From the NCBI RefSeq assembly GCF_007713465.1, contig NZ_VMSG01000017.1, positions 62,001 through 126,000 on the forward strand: a stretch of DNA of 64,000 nucleotides, written 5' to 3'. The notes beneath the pieces were generated by a model. That model was not told the DNA's origin. It saw only the letters and a program-made list of their open reading frames with translations, and did not search any database. This document shows, piece after piece, positions 1-10,580 of this stretch (position 1 is its first letter; each line of letters begins with the position of its first letter). Source of the DNA: Pseudomonas sp. H3(2019). Lineage in GTDB: Bacteria > Pseudomonadota > Gammaproteobacteria > Pseudomonadales > Pseudomonadaceae. The position numbers and the translations under genes were made by a program.

Positions 1-608
1 TCGCGGGAGACTTTGGCGTCGGTGGCGATGTAACCGAGCATAGTCGCCATGTTCGGGCGAATCATGCCGGCGCCTTTGCTGATACCGGTGACGGTGATGG
101 TCACGCCTTCATGCTGGAACTGGCGGCTCGCACCCTTTGGCAGGGTGTCGGTGGTCATGATCCCGGTGGCCGCGGCCTCCCAATTGTTCTCCGACAAGTC
201 GTCGAGGGCAGCTTGCAGCGCACCTTCGATCTTCTCGACCGGCAGCGGCTCACCGATCACGCCGGTGGAGTACGGCAGCACGAGACTGGCATCGACGCCG
301 GTCAATTCAGCCAGTTTGGCGCAGGTGCGCTCGGCGGCAGCCAGACCAGGCTCACCGGTACCGGCGTTGGCATTGCCGGTGTTGGTCAGCAGGTAACGTA
401 CCGGGCCTTGTACACGTTGTTTGGCCAGAATCACCGGCGCTGCGCAAAACGCGTTCAACGTGAACACGCCGGCAACCGTAGAACCTTCAGCGCAGCGCAT
501 GACCACGACATCTTTGCGCCCGGGGCGCTTGATGCCGGCCGAAGCGATACCGAGTTCAAATCCGGCAACCGGGTGCAACGTTGGCAAAGGACCAAGACCA
601 ACAGCCAT
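1..608 (-). CDS. argJ: Glutamate N-acetyltransferase / ornithine acetyltransferase, N-terminal part
   Basis: Enzyme of the cyclic arginine pathway: it moves the acetyl group from N-acetylornithine to glutamate, in the cytoplasm. The visible 202 residues begin MAVGLGPLPTLHPVAG and run off the left window edge, so the C-terminal half is missing here only because of the cut. The family's self-cleavage site is visible as KGAGMI...MATML, with the nucleophile Thr at residue 189. Family members are made as one precursor cut before this Thr into alpha and beta chains. It lies downstream of secA on the same strand with a 138-base gap holding a hairpin. The ATG at 608 is the only start that gives the full N-terminus. 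Confidence 0.95.
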   Translation of the reverse strand, partial: MAVGLGPLPTLHPVAGFELGIASAGIKRPGRKDVVVMRCAEGSTVAGVFTLNAFCAAPVILAKQRVQGPVRYLLTNTGNANAGTGEPGLAAAERTCAKLAELTGVDASLVLPYSTGVIGEPLPVEKIEGALQAALDDLSENNWEAAATGIMTTDTLPKGASRQFQHEGVTITVTGISKGAGMIRPNMATMLGYIATDAKVSR

Positions 609-685
609 GAAAGCGCTCCTCTTAATGTAATGTCTGCACCGTCGTCGCCCTGTTCTTTTTAACCTGGCATCGGTGTTTTAAATGG

Positions 686-719
686 TAAAACGCCGCGACG
701 GCTGATGCCGGTCGCGGCG
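686..719 (-). terminator. Hairpin after secA
   Basis: Nine-base arms CGCCGCGAC (691-699) and GTCGCGGCG (711-719) face each other over an 11-base loop. Read on the minus strand the stem is followed by TTTTA, so it can act as a modest intrinsic terminator between secA and argJ. The T run is short, so some read-through into argJ is possible. Confidence 0.6.
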
Positions 720-746
720 CGGGTATTTCAATGTCTGGCAGAAATC

Positions 747-3482
<2,736 letters not shown>

Positions 3483-3788
3483 ATCGGCAGGATCTTCCAC
3501 ACAAAGGGATGGAGGGCGGCCCCGTGAGTCGCCCGTGCAGCCCTCATGGCCGCATGCGAACGAGCATTCTACCCGGAAACGATGGTGAGGAAAGTGGCGT
3601 TGTTCCACGATGCATGCACAGCGCTGTTACGGGGCTCACTTAAAATAAGGGCATTTTGCTGAACTTCAAGCCATTCACGCCAGAAGTTACTCATTGATTT
3701 AATGAGTAAAGCGCTCACAAAGCAATGGCTCAGGCGCATCAAGTGCTTTCTGCTACCATGGCGGCTCTGTTACTTCAGGTGTCTGATC

Positions 3789-4244
3789 ATGGCATTTCGC
3801 CCTCTTACGGCCAGAGCACCCGCCGTTCTGCTTCGCGAAGCCAAACCGTTAAAAGCCATTTTCGGCCACGCACAACGCTTGGGTCATTTACAGCGTTTGC
3901 TGGAAAGCCAGCTGCAGCCGGCCGCCCGTGAACATTGTCATGTGGCGTCGTGGCGCGAGGGCAGCCTGTTGCTGATCGTCACCGACGGTCATTGGGCAAC
4001 CCGTCTGCGCTATCAGCAAAAGCGTCTGCAACGGCAACTACAGATGTTCGACGAGTTCGCCAGCCTGACGCGAATCCTGTTCAAGGTACAACCACCGACC
4101 GTGCAGCAAGGCGCCGTCGGCCACACCATGGACCTGTCGAGCGATGCGGCTGCGACCATTCAGGCCACCGCCGACGGCATCAGCGATCCGAAATTGCGCG
4201 CAGCGCTGGAGCGCCTCGCGGCGCACGCCAAACCGAAGACCTAG
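3789..4244 (+). CDS. dciA: DUF721 / DciA-family protein (predicted replicative helicase loader)
   Basis: A 151-residue protein starting MAFRPLTARAPAVLLRE, with the DUF721 signature region (LQRLLESQL...HCHVASWREGSLLLIV...WATRLRYQQ). DciA proteins help load DnaB helicase in bacteria that lack DnaC; this role is family knowledge, not visible here. The frame is open 29 codons further upstream, but those residues are not family-like. It lies divergent from secA, a neighbourhood usual in pseudomonads. The usual next neighbour, lpxC, is absent; a chemoreceptor follows instead. Confidence 0.85.
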   Translation: MAFRPLTARAPAVLLREAKPLKAIFGHAQRLGHLQRLLESQLQPAAREHCHVASWREGSLLLIVTDGHWATRLRYQQKRLQRQLQMFDEFASLTRILFKVQPPTVQQGAVGHTMDLSSDAAATIQATADGISDPKLRAALERLAAHAKPKT

Positions 4245-4255
4245 AAGCAAAATCA

Positions 4256-4315
4256 AAAGATCGCAGCCTGCGGCAGCTCCTTGGATGGGTGTAGCTGCCG
4301 CAGGCTGCGATCTTT
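4256..4315. repeat. Long perfect inverted repeat (AGATCGCAGCCTGCGG family)
   Basis: Two perfect 23-base arms (4256-4278 and 4293-4315) surround a 14-base loop. The core AGATCGCAGCCTGCGGCAG is a common intergenic repeat of fluorescent pseudomonads; a second, shorter copy lies at 18042-18070 and a half copy near 60682. It lies just after dciA, can serve as a transcription terminator, and marks a probable synteny break. The rest of the 4245-4529 gap holds only the promoter described next. Confidence 0.85.
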
Positions 4316-4354
4316 CGCTTTTTGGCCGCCTGTCGCATCGCCGATTTCAAGCCC

Positions 4355-4382
4355 CTAAGTTTTAGTCCTGCTCAGCCGATAG
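4355..4382 (+). promoter_or_regulatory. Candidate flagellar sigma-28 (FliA) promoter for the chemoreceptor
   Basis: CTAAGTTT (4355-4362) and GCCGATAG (4375-4382) are separated by 12 bases. They match the FliA consensus TAAAGTTT...GCCGATAA at 7/8 in each box; the spacer is one base longer than the E. coli 11. It points at the chemoreceptor gene and would give a leader of about 140 bases. Chemoreceptor genes are classic FliA targets. Confidence 0.7.
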
Positions 4383-4529
4383 ATACAAGCAAGAGACCAG
4401 ACAGAGAATCAGGTCCGATAATTCCCTAAGGAAAGACGGAAATATCAGCTTACGTGCGATAGCGCCTGGTTTGCGCGCTTTTTCAAGCAATACGCCCCAA
4501 CAAAAATACCTAAGCGGACACCACAAGCC

Positions 4530-6419
4530 ATGAACAAAAACCTGCGCTTCAGCCACAAAATCCTGCTTGCAGCCGCGCTCATCGTCATTGCCGCCTTCGC
4601 TTCGTTCACGCTGTACAACGACTATTTACAGCGCAACGCGATTCGCCAGGACCTGGACAATTACCTGCATGAGATGGGCGATGTCACGTCCTCCAATATC
4701 CAGTCCTGGCTCGCCGGGCGGATTCTCATGGTGGAAAACCTGGCCCAGAACATCGCTCTCAACCCCGAACACGGCAACGTTGCCAACCTGCTTGAGCAGA
4801 ATGCCCTGGCATCGACCTTCATGGCCCGGTACCTGGGCGATGCCAGCGGTACGTTCATCAACCGCCCGGACTCCAAGATGCCGGACGGCTACGACCCAAG
4901 AGTTCGCCCTTGGTACAAAGGCGCGGAAAACAGCAACGGCTCGACACTCACCGAACCGTATATCGATGCGGCAACCGGCCAGACCATCATTTCCATCGCC
5001 ACCGCCTCGAAAAAAGCCGGACAAAGCATTGGTGTGGTCGGCGGTGACCTGAGCCTGCAAACCCTGATCGACACCCTGACCGCGCGTGACTTTGGTGGCA
5101 TGGGCTACGCCTTCCTGGTCAGTGCCGACGGCAAGATCCTGGTCCACCCGGACAAAAGCATGGTGATGAAGTCCCTCAGCGAGGCTTACCCGACGAATAC
5201 CCCGCGTATCGGCGGCGGCATCAGTGAAGTCGAGGTCAACGGCAAAACCCGCATCGTCACCTTCACCCCGATCAAAGGCCTGCCATCGGTCAACTGGTAC
5301 GTCGGTCTGTCGGTGGACAAAGACAAAGCCTTCGCGATGCTCAGCAGCTTCCGTACCTCGGCGATCATTGCCACGATCATTGCCGTGGCGATCATCATCG
5401 CCTTGCTCGGTATGCTGATCCGTATCCTGATCCAGCCACTGCACGTCATGACCCGCGCGATGCAGGACATTGCCGACGGTGAAGGCGACCTGACCCGCCG
5501 CCTGACCATCCAGAGCCAGGACGAGTTCGGCATCCTGGGCAGCGCATTCAACCGCTTCGTCGAGCGTATCCACGGTTCGATCCGCGAAGTGTCGTCGGCG
5601 ACCGAGCACGTCAACGAAGTCGCTCTGCGAGTGGTCAGCGCATCGAACTCGTCGATGCTCAACTCTGACGAACAATCGAGCCGGACCAACAGCGTGGCGG
5701 CCGCGATCAATCAGTTGGGCGCGGCGGCTCAGGAGATCGCCCGTAACGCGGCGCAAGCCTCTCACCAGGCCAGCGATGCGCGCAGCCTGGCCGAAGATGG
5801 CCAGCAAGTGGTCGACCGCAGCATTGCCGCGATGAATCAGCTGTCGAACATGCTCAGCGCCTCCAGCACCAACATCGAGTCGCTGAATAGCAAGACCGTA
5901 AACATCGGGCAGATTCTCGAGGTGATTACCAGCATCTCCCAGCAAACCAACCTGCTGGCGCTCAACGCGGCGATTGAAGCGGCACGGGCCGGTGAGGCCG
6001 GACGTGGTTTCGCAGTGGTCGCCGATGAAGTGCGCAACCTGGCGCACCGCACCCAGGAATCGGCGCAACAAGTGCAGACCATGATCGAGGAGCTGCAAGT
6101 CGGCGCCCGCGAGTCGGTCAGTACCATGAGCGACAGCCAGCGTCACAGCCAGGACAGCGTAGAGATCGCCAACCTCGCCGGTGAACGCCTGAACAGCGTG
6201 ACCTTGCGCATCGGCGAGATCGACGGCATGAACCAGTCGGTGGCCACCGCCACCGAAGAGCAAACCGCCGTGGTCGAGTCGATCAACGTCGACATCAGCG
6301 AAATCAACACCCTGAATCAGGAAGGCGTGGAAAACCTGCAATCAACACTGCGCGCCTGTTCCGACCTGGAGCAGCAAGCGGCACGCCTGAAGCACTTGGT
6401 AGGCAGTTTCCGTATCTAG
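4530..6419 (+). CDS. pctA: Methyl-accepting chemotaxis protein with amino-acid-binding dCache domain (PctA type)
   Basis: Inner-membrane chemoreceptor of 629 residues, the length of P. aeruginosa PctA. Order: TM1 (about 9-29), periplasmic dCache (about 35-275), TM2 (about 280-303), HAMP (about 305-357), then the cytoplasmic signalling domain with the hairpin tip NLLALNAAIEAARAGE. The ligand pocket residues of amino-acid dCache domains are present: Y121, R126, W128, Y129, Y144, D146 and D173, so an L-amino-acid ligand is likely. The exact spectrum (PctA, PctB or PctC) cannot be told from sequence alone. A FliA-like promoter lies upstream. The symbol denotes type, not proven orthology. Confidence 0.85.
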   Translation: MNKNLRFSHKILLAAALIVIAAFASFTLYNDYLQRNAIRQDLDNYLHEMGDVTSSNIQSWLAGRILMVENLAQNIALNPEHGNVANLLEQNALASTFMARYLGDASGTFINRPDSKMPDGYDPRVRPWYKGAENSNGSTLTEPYIDAATGQTIISIATASKKAGQSIGVVGGDLSLQTLIDTLTARDFGGMGYAFLVSADGKILVHPDKSMVMKSLSEAYPTNTPRIGGGISEVEVNGKTRIVTFTPIKGLPSVNWYVGLSVDKDKAFAMLSSFRTSAIIATIIAVAIIIALLGMLIRILIQPLHVMTRAMQDIADGEGDLTRRLTIQSQDEFGILGSAFNRFVERIHGSIREVSSATEHVNEVALRVVSASNSSMLNSDEQSSRTNSVAAAINQLGAAAQEIARNAAQASHQASDARSLAEDGQQVVDRSIAAMNQLSNMLSASSTNIESLNSKTVNIGQILEVITSISQQTNLLALNAAIEAARAGEAGRGFAVVADEVRNLAHRTQESAQQVQTMIEELQVGARESVSTMSDSQRHSQDSVEIANLAGERLNSVTLRIGEIDGMNQSVATATEEQTAVVESINVDISEINTLNQEGVENLQSTLRACSDLEQQAARLKHLVGSFRI

Positions 6420-6427
6420 TACCTGAT

Positions 6428-6455
6428 CTGGCCGTTATCGCGAGATAACGGCCAG
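6428..6455 (+). terminator. Perfect 12-bp hairpin with GCGA tetraloop after the chemoreceptor
   Basis: CTGGCCGTTATC (6428-6439), loop GCGA, GATAACGGCCAG (6444-6455). The stem is perfect and the loop is of the stable GNRA type. No T run follows, so it may protect the mRNA 3' end as much as terminate transcription. Confidence 0.6.
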
Positions 6456-6568
6456 TCAACCAACACAAAACCTCGCTGACTCCCCGCCACACATCCCCAA
6501 CCAAACATCTATCCTTCATAAGGGTCACCCCTAAGGAGAACAACGGATAGAAGGGAGGGTTATCGTGC

Positions 6569-7060
6569 ATGTACCGTCTGCCGAATTTCTCCCGGGTCAA
6601 CGCCCCTGGCCTGGTCTGGAGCGCGCGCAGTGCCTGGCGTCGTTGGGCACGCAAGCTGCTGCACTTTCTTGCGGCCTTCACGGAAACACTCAAGTTGCCT
6701 GTACACACACTGATCACCGTATTTGCGCTGACCTGCGTGCACTGGTTACTGCGCTACAGCGTGTTGTATCTAGCCTTGCGGGGGCTGGGCACGGATCTTC
6801 AGTGGGCCTGGAGCTTTTTGATCCAGATGCTGTCACTCAGCGCCGGGCAGTTCAGCCTGTTGCCGGGCGGTGCCGGCGCGGCGGAATTGACGTCGGCAGC
6901 GCTGTTGGCGCCGATAGAGGGAAAGTCGACGGCGGCGGCTGCGATTCTGATCTGGCGAGCGGTGACCTATTACTTCTACTTGCTGGCCGGCGCACCGGTG
7001 TTCTTGCTGATGGCCGGTAAGCCACTACTGAACAAACTGATGAAGATCAAACAGGCTTAG
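6569..7060 (+). CDS. N-terminally truncated flippase-like (LPG_synthase_TM / UPF0104) membrane protein
   Basis: 163 residues corresponding only to the C-terminal half of this family, whose members usually exceed 300 residues. The conserved end is present: an LPGGAGAAEL motif, the helix before it, and ILIWRAVTYYFYLLAG. About four hydrophobic segments remain. An in-frame stop (6548-6550) lies 18 bases before the ATG and there is no room for the missing half before the chemoreceptor gene, so the 5' part has been lost. A good ribosome site (GGAGGG at 6554-6559) precedes the ATG, so a short protein may still be made. Most likely a gene remnant; its substrate is unknown. Confidence 0.6.
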   Translation: MYRLPNFSRVNAPGLVWSARSAWRRWARKLLHFLAAFTETLKLPVHTLITVFALTCVHWLLRYSVLYLALRGLGTDLQWAWSFLIQMLSLSAGQFSLLPGGAGAAELTSAALLAPIEGKSTAAAAILIWRAVTYYFYLLAGAPVFLLMAGKPLLNKLMKIKQA

Positions 7061-7247
7061 GGGCGATCTTTTCAGGGCCCACCGTTTCATCGTCAACATC
7101 TGGCTTCAACTGCTCCCACAACTGCGCGGCACCGGGAAACTCCGTGCCGTCTTCAGGGCTCAGCTCATCTGGATCGTACCGGCTCAGACACCCCTCGCCC
7201 AATGTCGCGGGGGCTTTGGATGTTGCCTTATCCAGTGGATCAGCCAT
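7047..7247 (-). CDS. Small conserved hypothetical protein (66 aa)
   Basis: Acidic, soluble 66-residue protein (MADPLDKATSKAPATL...) with no recognised domain. Its composition (Asp, Glu, Pro and Lys rich) and position behind purU look like a genuine small pseudomonad protein. AGGGGAG abuts the ATG. Its last 14 bases overlap the end of the convergent truncated flippase-like gene. Function unknown. Confidence 0.65.
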   Translation of the reverse strand: MADPLDKATSKAPATLGEGCLSRYDPDELSPEDGTEFPGAAQLWEQLKPDVDDETVGPEKIAPKPV

Positions 7248-7268
7248 CTCCCCTACCTCACTCTTGCG

Positions 7269-7303
7269 TAGATCGTTCCCATGCTCTGCGTGGGAACGAT
7301 CTA
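7269..7303. repeat. GATCGTTCCCACGC-type palindromic repeat
   Basis: Sixteen-base arms around a TCT loop with a single wobble pair. Same family as 28220-28329, 29860-29891, 41058-41090, 41771-41796, 47966-48000 and 60556-60667. It sits between purU and the 66-residue gene and may act as a terminator for purU. Confidence 0.85.
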
Positions 7304-7318
7304 ATCAGCACTCGGCAA

Positions 7319-8167
7319 TCAGAACACTACGGTTTTATTGCCATGCACCAGCACGCGGTCTTCCAGGTGATAGCGCAGGCCGCGGGCCAGCACCATCTTC
7401 TCGACGTCACGGCCGAAACGCACCATGTCTTCGATACTGTCGCTGTGGCTCACGCGCACCACGTCCTGCTCGATGATCGGACCGGCGTCCAGCTCTTCGG
7501 TCACGTAGTGGCAGGTCGCGCCGATCAGCTTCACGCCACGCATCGACGCCTGGTGGTACGGCTTGGCGCCGACGAACGATGGCAGGAAACTGTGGTGAAT
7601 GTTGATCACCTTGTGGGCGTACTCGGTGCACAGTTCCGGCGGCAGGATCTGCATGTAACGCGCCAGCACCACCACTTCGGCGTCATGCTGTTTGACCAGT
7701 CGCGACACTTCGGAAAATGCCGGCTCTTTGTTCTGCGGGTCCACCGGCACATGGTAATAAGGAATGCCATGCCACTCGACCATGCTGCGCAGGTCGTCAT
7801 GGTTGGAAATCACGCAGGAGATTTCACAGTCCAGCTCGTCACTGTGCCAGCGGTGCAGCAAGTCGGCCAGGCAGTGGGATTCGCGGCTGGCCATCAATAC
7901 CACGCGTTTTTTCTGCGCGGTGTCGGTGATACGCCAGTTCATCGAGAACTCTTCGGCGATCGGCGCAAACGCCTCACGAAACGCCTCAAGGCCGAATGGC
8001 AGCGAATCGGCACGAATTTCGTGACGCATGAAAAACCAGCCACTGAGATTGTCCGAGTGATGGCTCGCTTCAGTGATCCAGCCATTGTGTGACGCCAGAA
8101 AGTTACTGACTTTAGCAACGATACCGACGCGGTCCGGGCAAGCAATCACTAGCCGAAAAGTGCGCAT
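7319..8167 (-). CDS. purU: Formyltetrahydrofolate deformylase
   Basis: Hydrolyses 10-formyl-THF to THF and formate, balancing one-carbon pools and feeding formate to PurT. The 282-residue protein has an N-terminal ACT domain (RLVIACPDRVGIVAKVSNFL) and a C-terminal formyltransferase fold with the catalytic region VINIHHSFLPSF and GATCHYVTEELDAGPII. The start MRTFRLVIACP matches the family; an upstream in-frame ATG would add 12 unrelated residues. GGAG lies about 10 bases before it. Divergent from mvaT. Confidence 0.95.
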   Translation of the reverse strand: MRTFRLVIACPDRVGIVAKVSNFLASHNGWITEASHHSDNLSGWFFMRHEIRADSLPFGLEAFREAFAPIAEEFSMNWRITDTAQKKRVVLMASRESHCLADLLHRWHSDELDCEISCVISNHDDLRSMVEWHGIPYYHVPVDPQNKEPAFSEVSRLVKQHDAEVVVLARYMQILPPELCTEYAHKVINIHHSFLPSFVGAKPYHQASMRGVKLIGATCHYVTEELDAGPIIEQDVVRVSHSDSIEDMVRFGRDVEKMVLARGLRYHLEDRVLVHGNKTVVF

Positions 8168-8398
8168 GGGGGAAAAACTCCAGAACTTCGCAAAGGCCGC
8201 CATTCTAGCGATTGCGCAGCAAAACTGCAGTATTCATGACGCCCAGCCCGGCAGAGCACTGCCTCGCCCTGTCGACTGGCGGCATCTGAACGCGCAACAA
8301 TGTTCTTTAGCGAAATACGCAAGCGGGCTTTTGTGAGTATCTGTGATGAATCCCTGACAAGTTTTAACAGCCGCGTGAGGCTTTTTTCGCTGAACACT

Positions 8399-8459
8399 CT
8401 AATTAAATTAAATAAAAGCCGGCTTAAATGTTTACTTGATGAAACACCCTGACTATTAT
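8399..8459 (+). promoter_or_regulatory. mvaT promoter with adjacent AT-rich tract
   Basis: TTTACT (8431-8436) and TATTAT (8454-8459) with a 17-base spacer form a good sigma-70 promoter, predicting a leader of about 40 bases. Just upstream, 8399-8418 is almost pure A/T (TAATTAAATTAAATAAAA) in a GC-rich genome, the kind of site MvaT/H-NS proteins bind, which would suit autoregulation. The rest of the purU-mvaT gap (8168-8398) shows nothing else clear. Confidence 0.6.
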
Positions 8460-8506
8460 TGCGCCACTGTACCCTGTCATCCAGCGCCCAACATAAGGTA
8501 GTCCTC

Positions 8507-8881
8507 ATGTCCTTGATCAACGAATACCGTGCCACCGAAGAAGCTATCAAAGAGCTGCAAGCCCGTTTGAAGAACCTGTCCCAAGACGACAAACTGCAAA
8601 CCGAGCTGGAATTCGAAGGCAAACTGCGTACCCTGATGGGCGAATACTCCAAGTCTCTGCGCGACATCATCGCCCTGCTGGATCCAGAGTCCAAAGTTAA
8701 AGCGCCACGCGGCGCTGTAAAAACTACCGGCACCAAGCGTGCTCGCAAGGTTAAACAATACAAAAACCCGCACAACGGCGAAGTCATCGAAACCAAAGGT
8801 GGCAACCACAAGACGCTGAAAGAGTGGAAAGCCAAGTGGGGCGGTGACGTGGTTGAAGGCTGGGCTACCCTGCTGGGCTAA
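8507..8881 (+). CDS. mvaT: H-NS-family nucleoid protein MvaT
   Basis: Global silencer of AT-rich and horizontally acquired DNA. 124 residues: N-terminal coiled-coil dimerisation part (MSLINEYRATEEAIKELQAR) and a C-terminal DNA-binding part (YKNPHNGEVIETKGGNHKTL, then WKAKWG), which contains the AT-pincer Gly-Gly-Asn. The start is the family one; the upstream in-frame ATG is not preceded by family-like residues. A strong terminator follows. Confidence 0.96.
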   Translation: MSLINEYRATEEAIKELQARLKNLSQDDKLQTELEFEGKLRTLMGEYSKSLRDIIALLDPESKVKAPRGAVKTTGTKRARKVKQYKNPHNGEVIETKGGNHKTLKEWKAKWGGDVVEGWATLLG

Positions 8882-8918
8882 GCCGCAACCCGCTTCGCAG
8901 GTTCATTTGCGAACACCC

Positions 8919-8948
8919 AAAAACGCCAGCGTCCGCTGGCGTTTTTTT
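8919..8948 (+). terminator. Intrinsic terminator after mvaT
   Basis: AAAACGCCAGCG / CGCTGGCGTTTT stem with a 2-base apex and a run of seven T. The flanking A and T runs make it usable in both directions, so it can also end the convergent sbcB transcript. Confidence 0.9.
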
Positions 8949-8981
8949 ATGCCCCGCCTTCAGGTATTTGTACAGCTTGTT

Positions 8982-10409
8982 TCAAAGCTCCAAACGCTTG
9001 CGTAATGAGTCGACATACTCGCGCCACTCGTCCAGTACCTGTTGCTGAATCGCTGTAGCACTAAGTGACCACTCGGTCATCGCCTCATTAAAACCCTGCA
9101 AGGTATTGGGTGCTCCCCATCGCGCGTCTGACAAACGTTGCTGACAGAATAATTTCCAGCGTTCGTGCTCCTCGTGACTCAAGGTCTCGGGAAAGTTACG
9201 GGCACGATAACGAAATAATAATTCCGGCAAACGATCATCATCGAACGGCCATTGCTCTTGCGCTAATTGCATCGGGTCCGCATTTCGGACTTGTTCGCAT
9301 AAACGCCGGTCCCGATCGCCAATGAAGCCGTCGTATAACTGTTGTTCAGGGTCCTCGCTCGGCGAGAAATCCTCGCGGGCATAAATGGCCAGAACTTTAT
9401 CTCTCCATACTTCTTGTGCGTCACTTAGACGCAGTGCGCGCGCTTCATATTGCGCCATGTCCAGTTGCAGTCGCTGCTGGTCTTCGGCGCGCAACACCGA
9501 CAACGGAGCCACCACCGGGCAGCGGTTGATGTGAATCAGTTTGAGCGGCACCGGCCATTCGCCTTCGGCCAGATCTTCGCGGCGAGTGTACAAACGCTGA
9601 CGCAAGGTCTCGGCGTCCTGATCGAGCAGTCCCTGCGGGTCGAGATGCAGGTCGCAGACAATCAATGCATTGCGATTGCGCGGGTGCCAGGCCAGCGGCA
9701 AGACCACCCCGACATAGCTGCGGGCTGCCGAGAAACGCCCGGAGATATGCACCATCGGTTGCAACAGCCGGATCTGATCCATGACCTTCTGCTTGCTGCG
9801 CAGTTTGAACAGCCAGTCATAGAGTTTTGGCTGCTTGTCGCGGATCAACCGCGCCAGGGCAATCGTCGCTCGCACGTCGGACAACGCATCGTGAGCCTGG
9901 CCATGGTCGATGCCATTGGCGGCGGTCAGGCGTTCGAGTTTCAACGTGACGCGACCTTCCTCTTCAGGCCAGACGATACCGTCCGGGCGCAACGCATACG
10001 CCGCGCGCACCACATCGATCAGATCCCAGCGACTGTTGCCGCCCTGCCACTCCCGCGCATACGGATCAAAGAAATTCCGGTACAGGCTGTAACGGGTCAT
10101 TTCATCATCGAAGCGCAAGGTGTTGTAACCGGCACCACAGGTTCCGGGAGCGGCGAGCTGCGCATGAACCCGGGTCATGAAGTCGGCCTCACTCAGGCCT
10201 TGCCCGGCCAGGCGGCCGGGGGTGATGCCGGTAATCACACACGCCGCCGGGTGAGGCAGGATGTCGTCGCTTGGCTGGCAGTAGAGATTGACCGGCTCGT
10301 CGATCTCATTGAGGTCGAGGTCGGTGCGAATCCCGGCCATTTGCAGCGGACGGTCACAGCGCGGTGAGATGCCTGTGGTTTCGTAGTCGTACCAGAAGAT
10401 GGAGGTCAC
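8982..10409 (-). CDS. sbcB: Exodeoxyribonuclease I
   Basis: 3'-5' single-strand DNA exonuclease used in recombination and mismatch repair. 475 residues; the first DEDDh motif is FWYDYETTG (acidic D8 and E10), and the exonuclease core plus SH3-like and helical C-terminal regions have normal length. The start codon is GTG (10407-10409), with AGGA eight bases upstream. Convergent with mvaT. Confidence 0.94.
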   Translation of the reverse strand: MTSIFWYDYETTGISPRCDRPLQMAGIRTDLDLNEIDEPVNLYCQPSDDILPHPAACVITGITPGRLAGQGLSEADFMTRVHAQLAAPGTCGAGYNTLRFDDEMTRYSLYRNFFDPYAREWQGGNSRWDLIDVVRAAYALRPDGIVWPEEEGRVTLKLERLTAANGIDHGQAHDALSDVRATIALARLIRDKQPKLYDWLFKLRSKQKVMDQIRLLQPMVHISGRFSAARSYVGVVLPLAWHPRNRNALIVCDLHLDPQGLLDQDAETLRQRLYTRREDLAEGEWPVPLKLIHINRCPVVAPLSVLRAEDQQRLQLDMAQYEARALRLSDAQEVWRDKVLAIYAREDFSPSEDPEQQLYDGFIGDRDRRLCEQVRNADPMQLAQEQWPFDDDRLPELLFRYRARNFPETLSHEEHERWKLFCQQRLSDARWGAPNTLQGFNEAMTEWSLSATAIQQQVLDEWREYVDSLRKRLEL

Positions 10410-10580
10410 GGGGCGTTCCTGAACTTGAGACGGGCGAAGTCTAGGCGTTCAAGCGCGGCGCCGACCAGCAATCTTGCTATTCAAGCATTTCTCGTTGATA
10501 CCTTGTCATACATAGTTATGTCGCTAGCGCTGCGAACGCTGCTAGCATCGGATCGGTATTGAATCCACCCCAGGTCGATC

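Noticed and set aside
111..662. A 183-codon plus-strand frame at the left end
   Set aside because: Antisense of argJ, whose cleavage motif and N-terminus are unmistakable.
4626..6341. A 571-codon frame opposite the chemoreceptor
   Set aside because: Antisense shadow of a gene with clear dCache and signalling domains.
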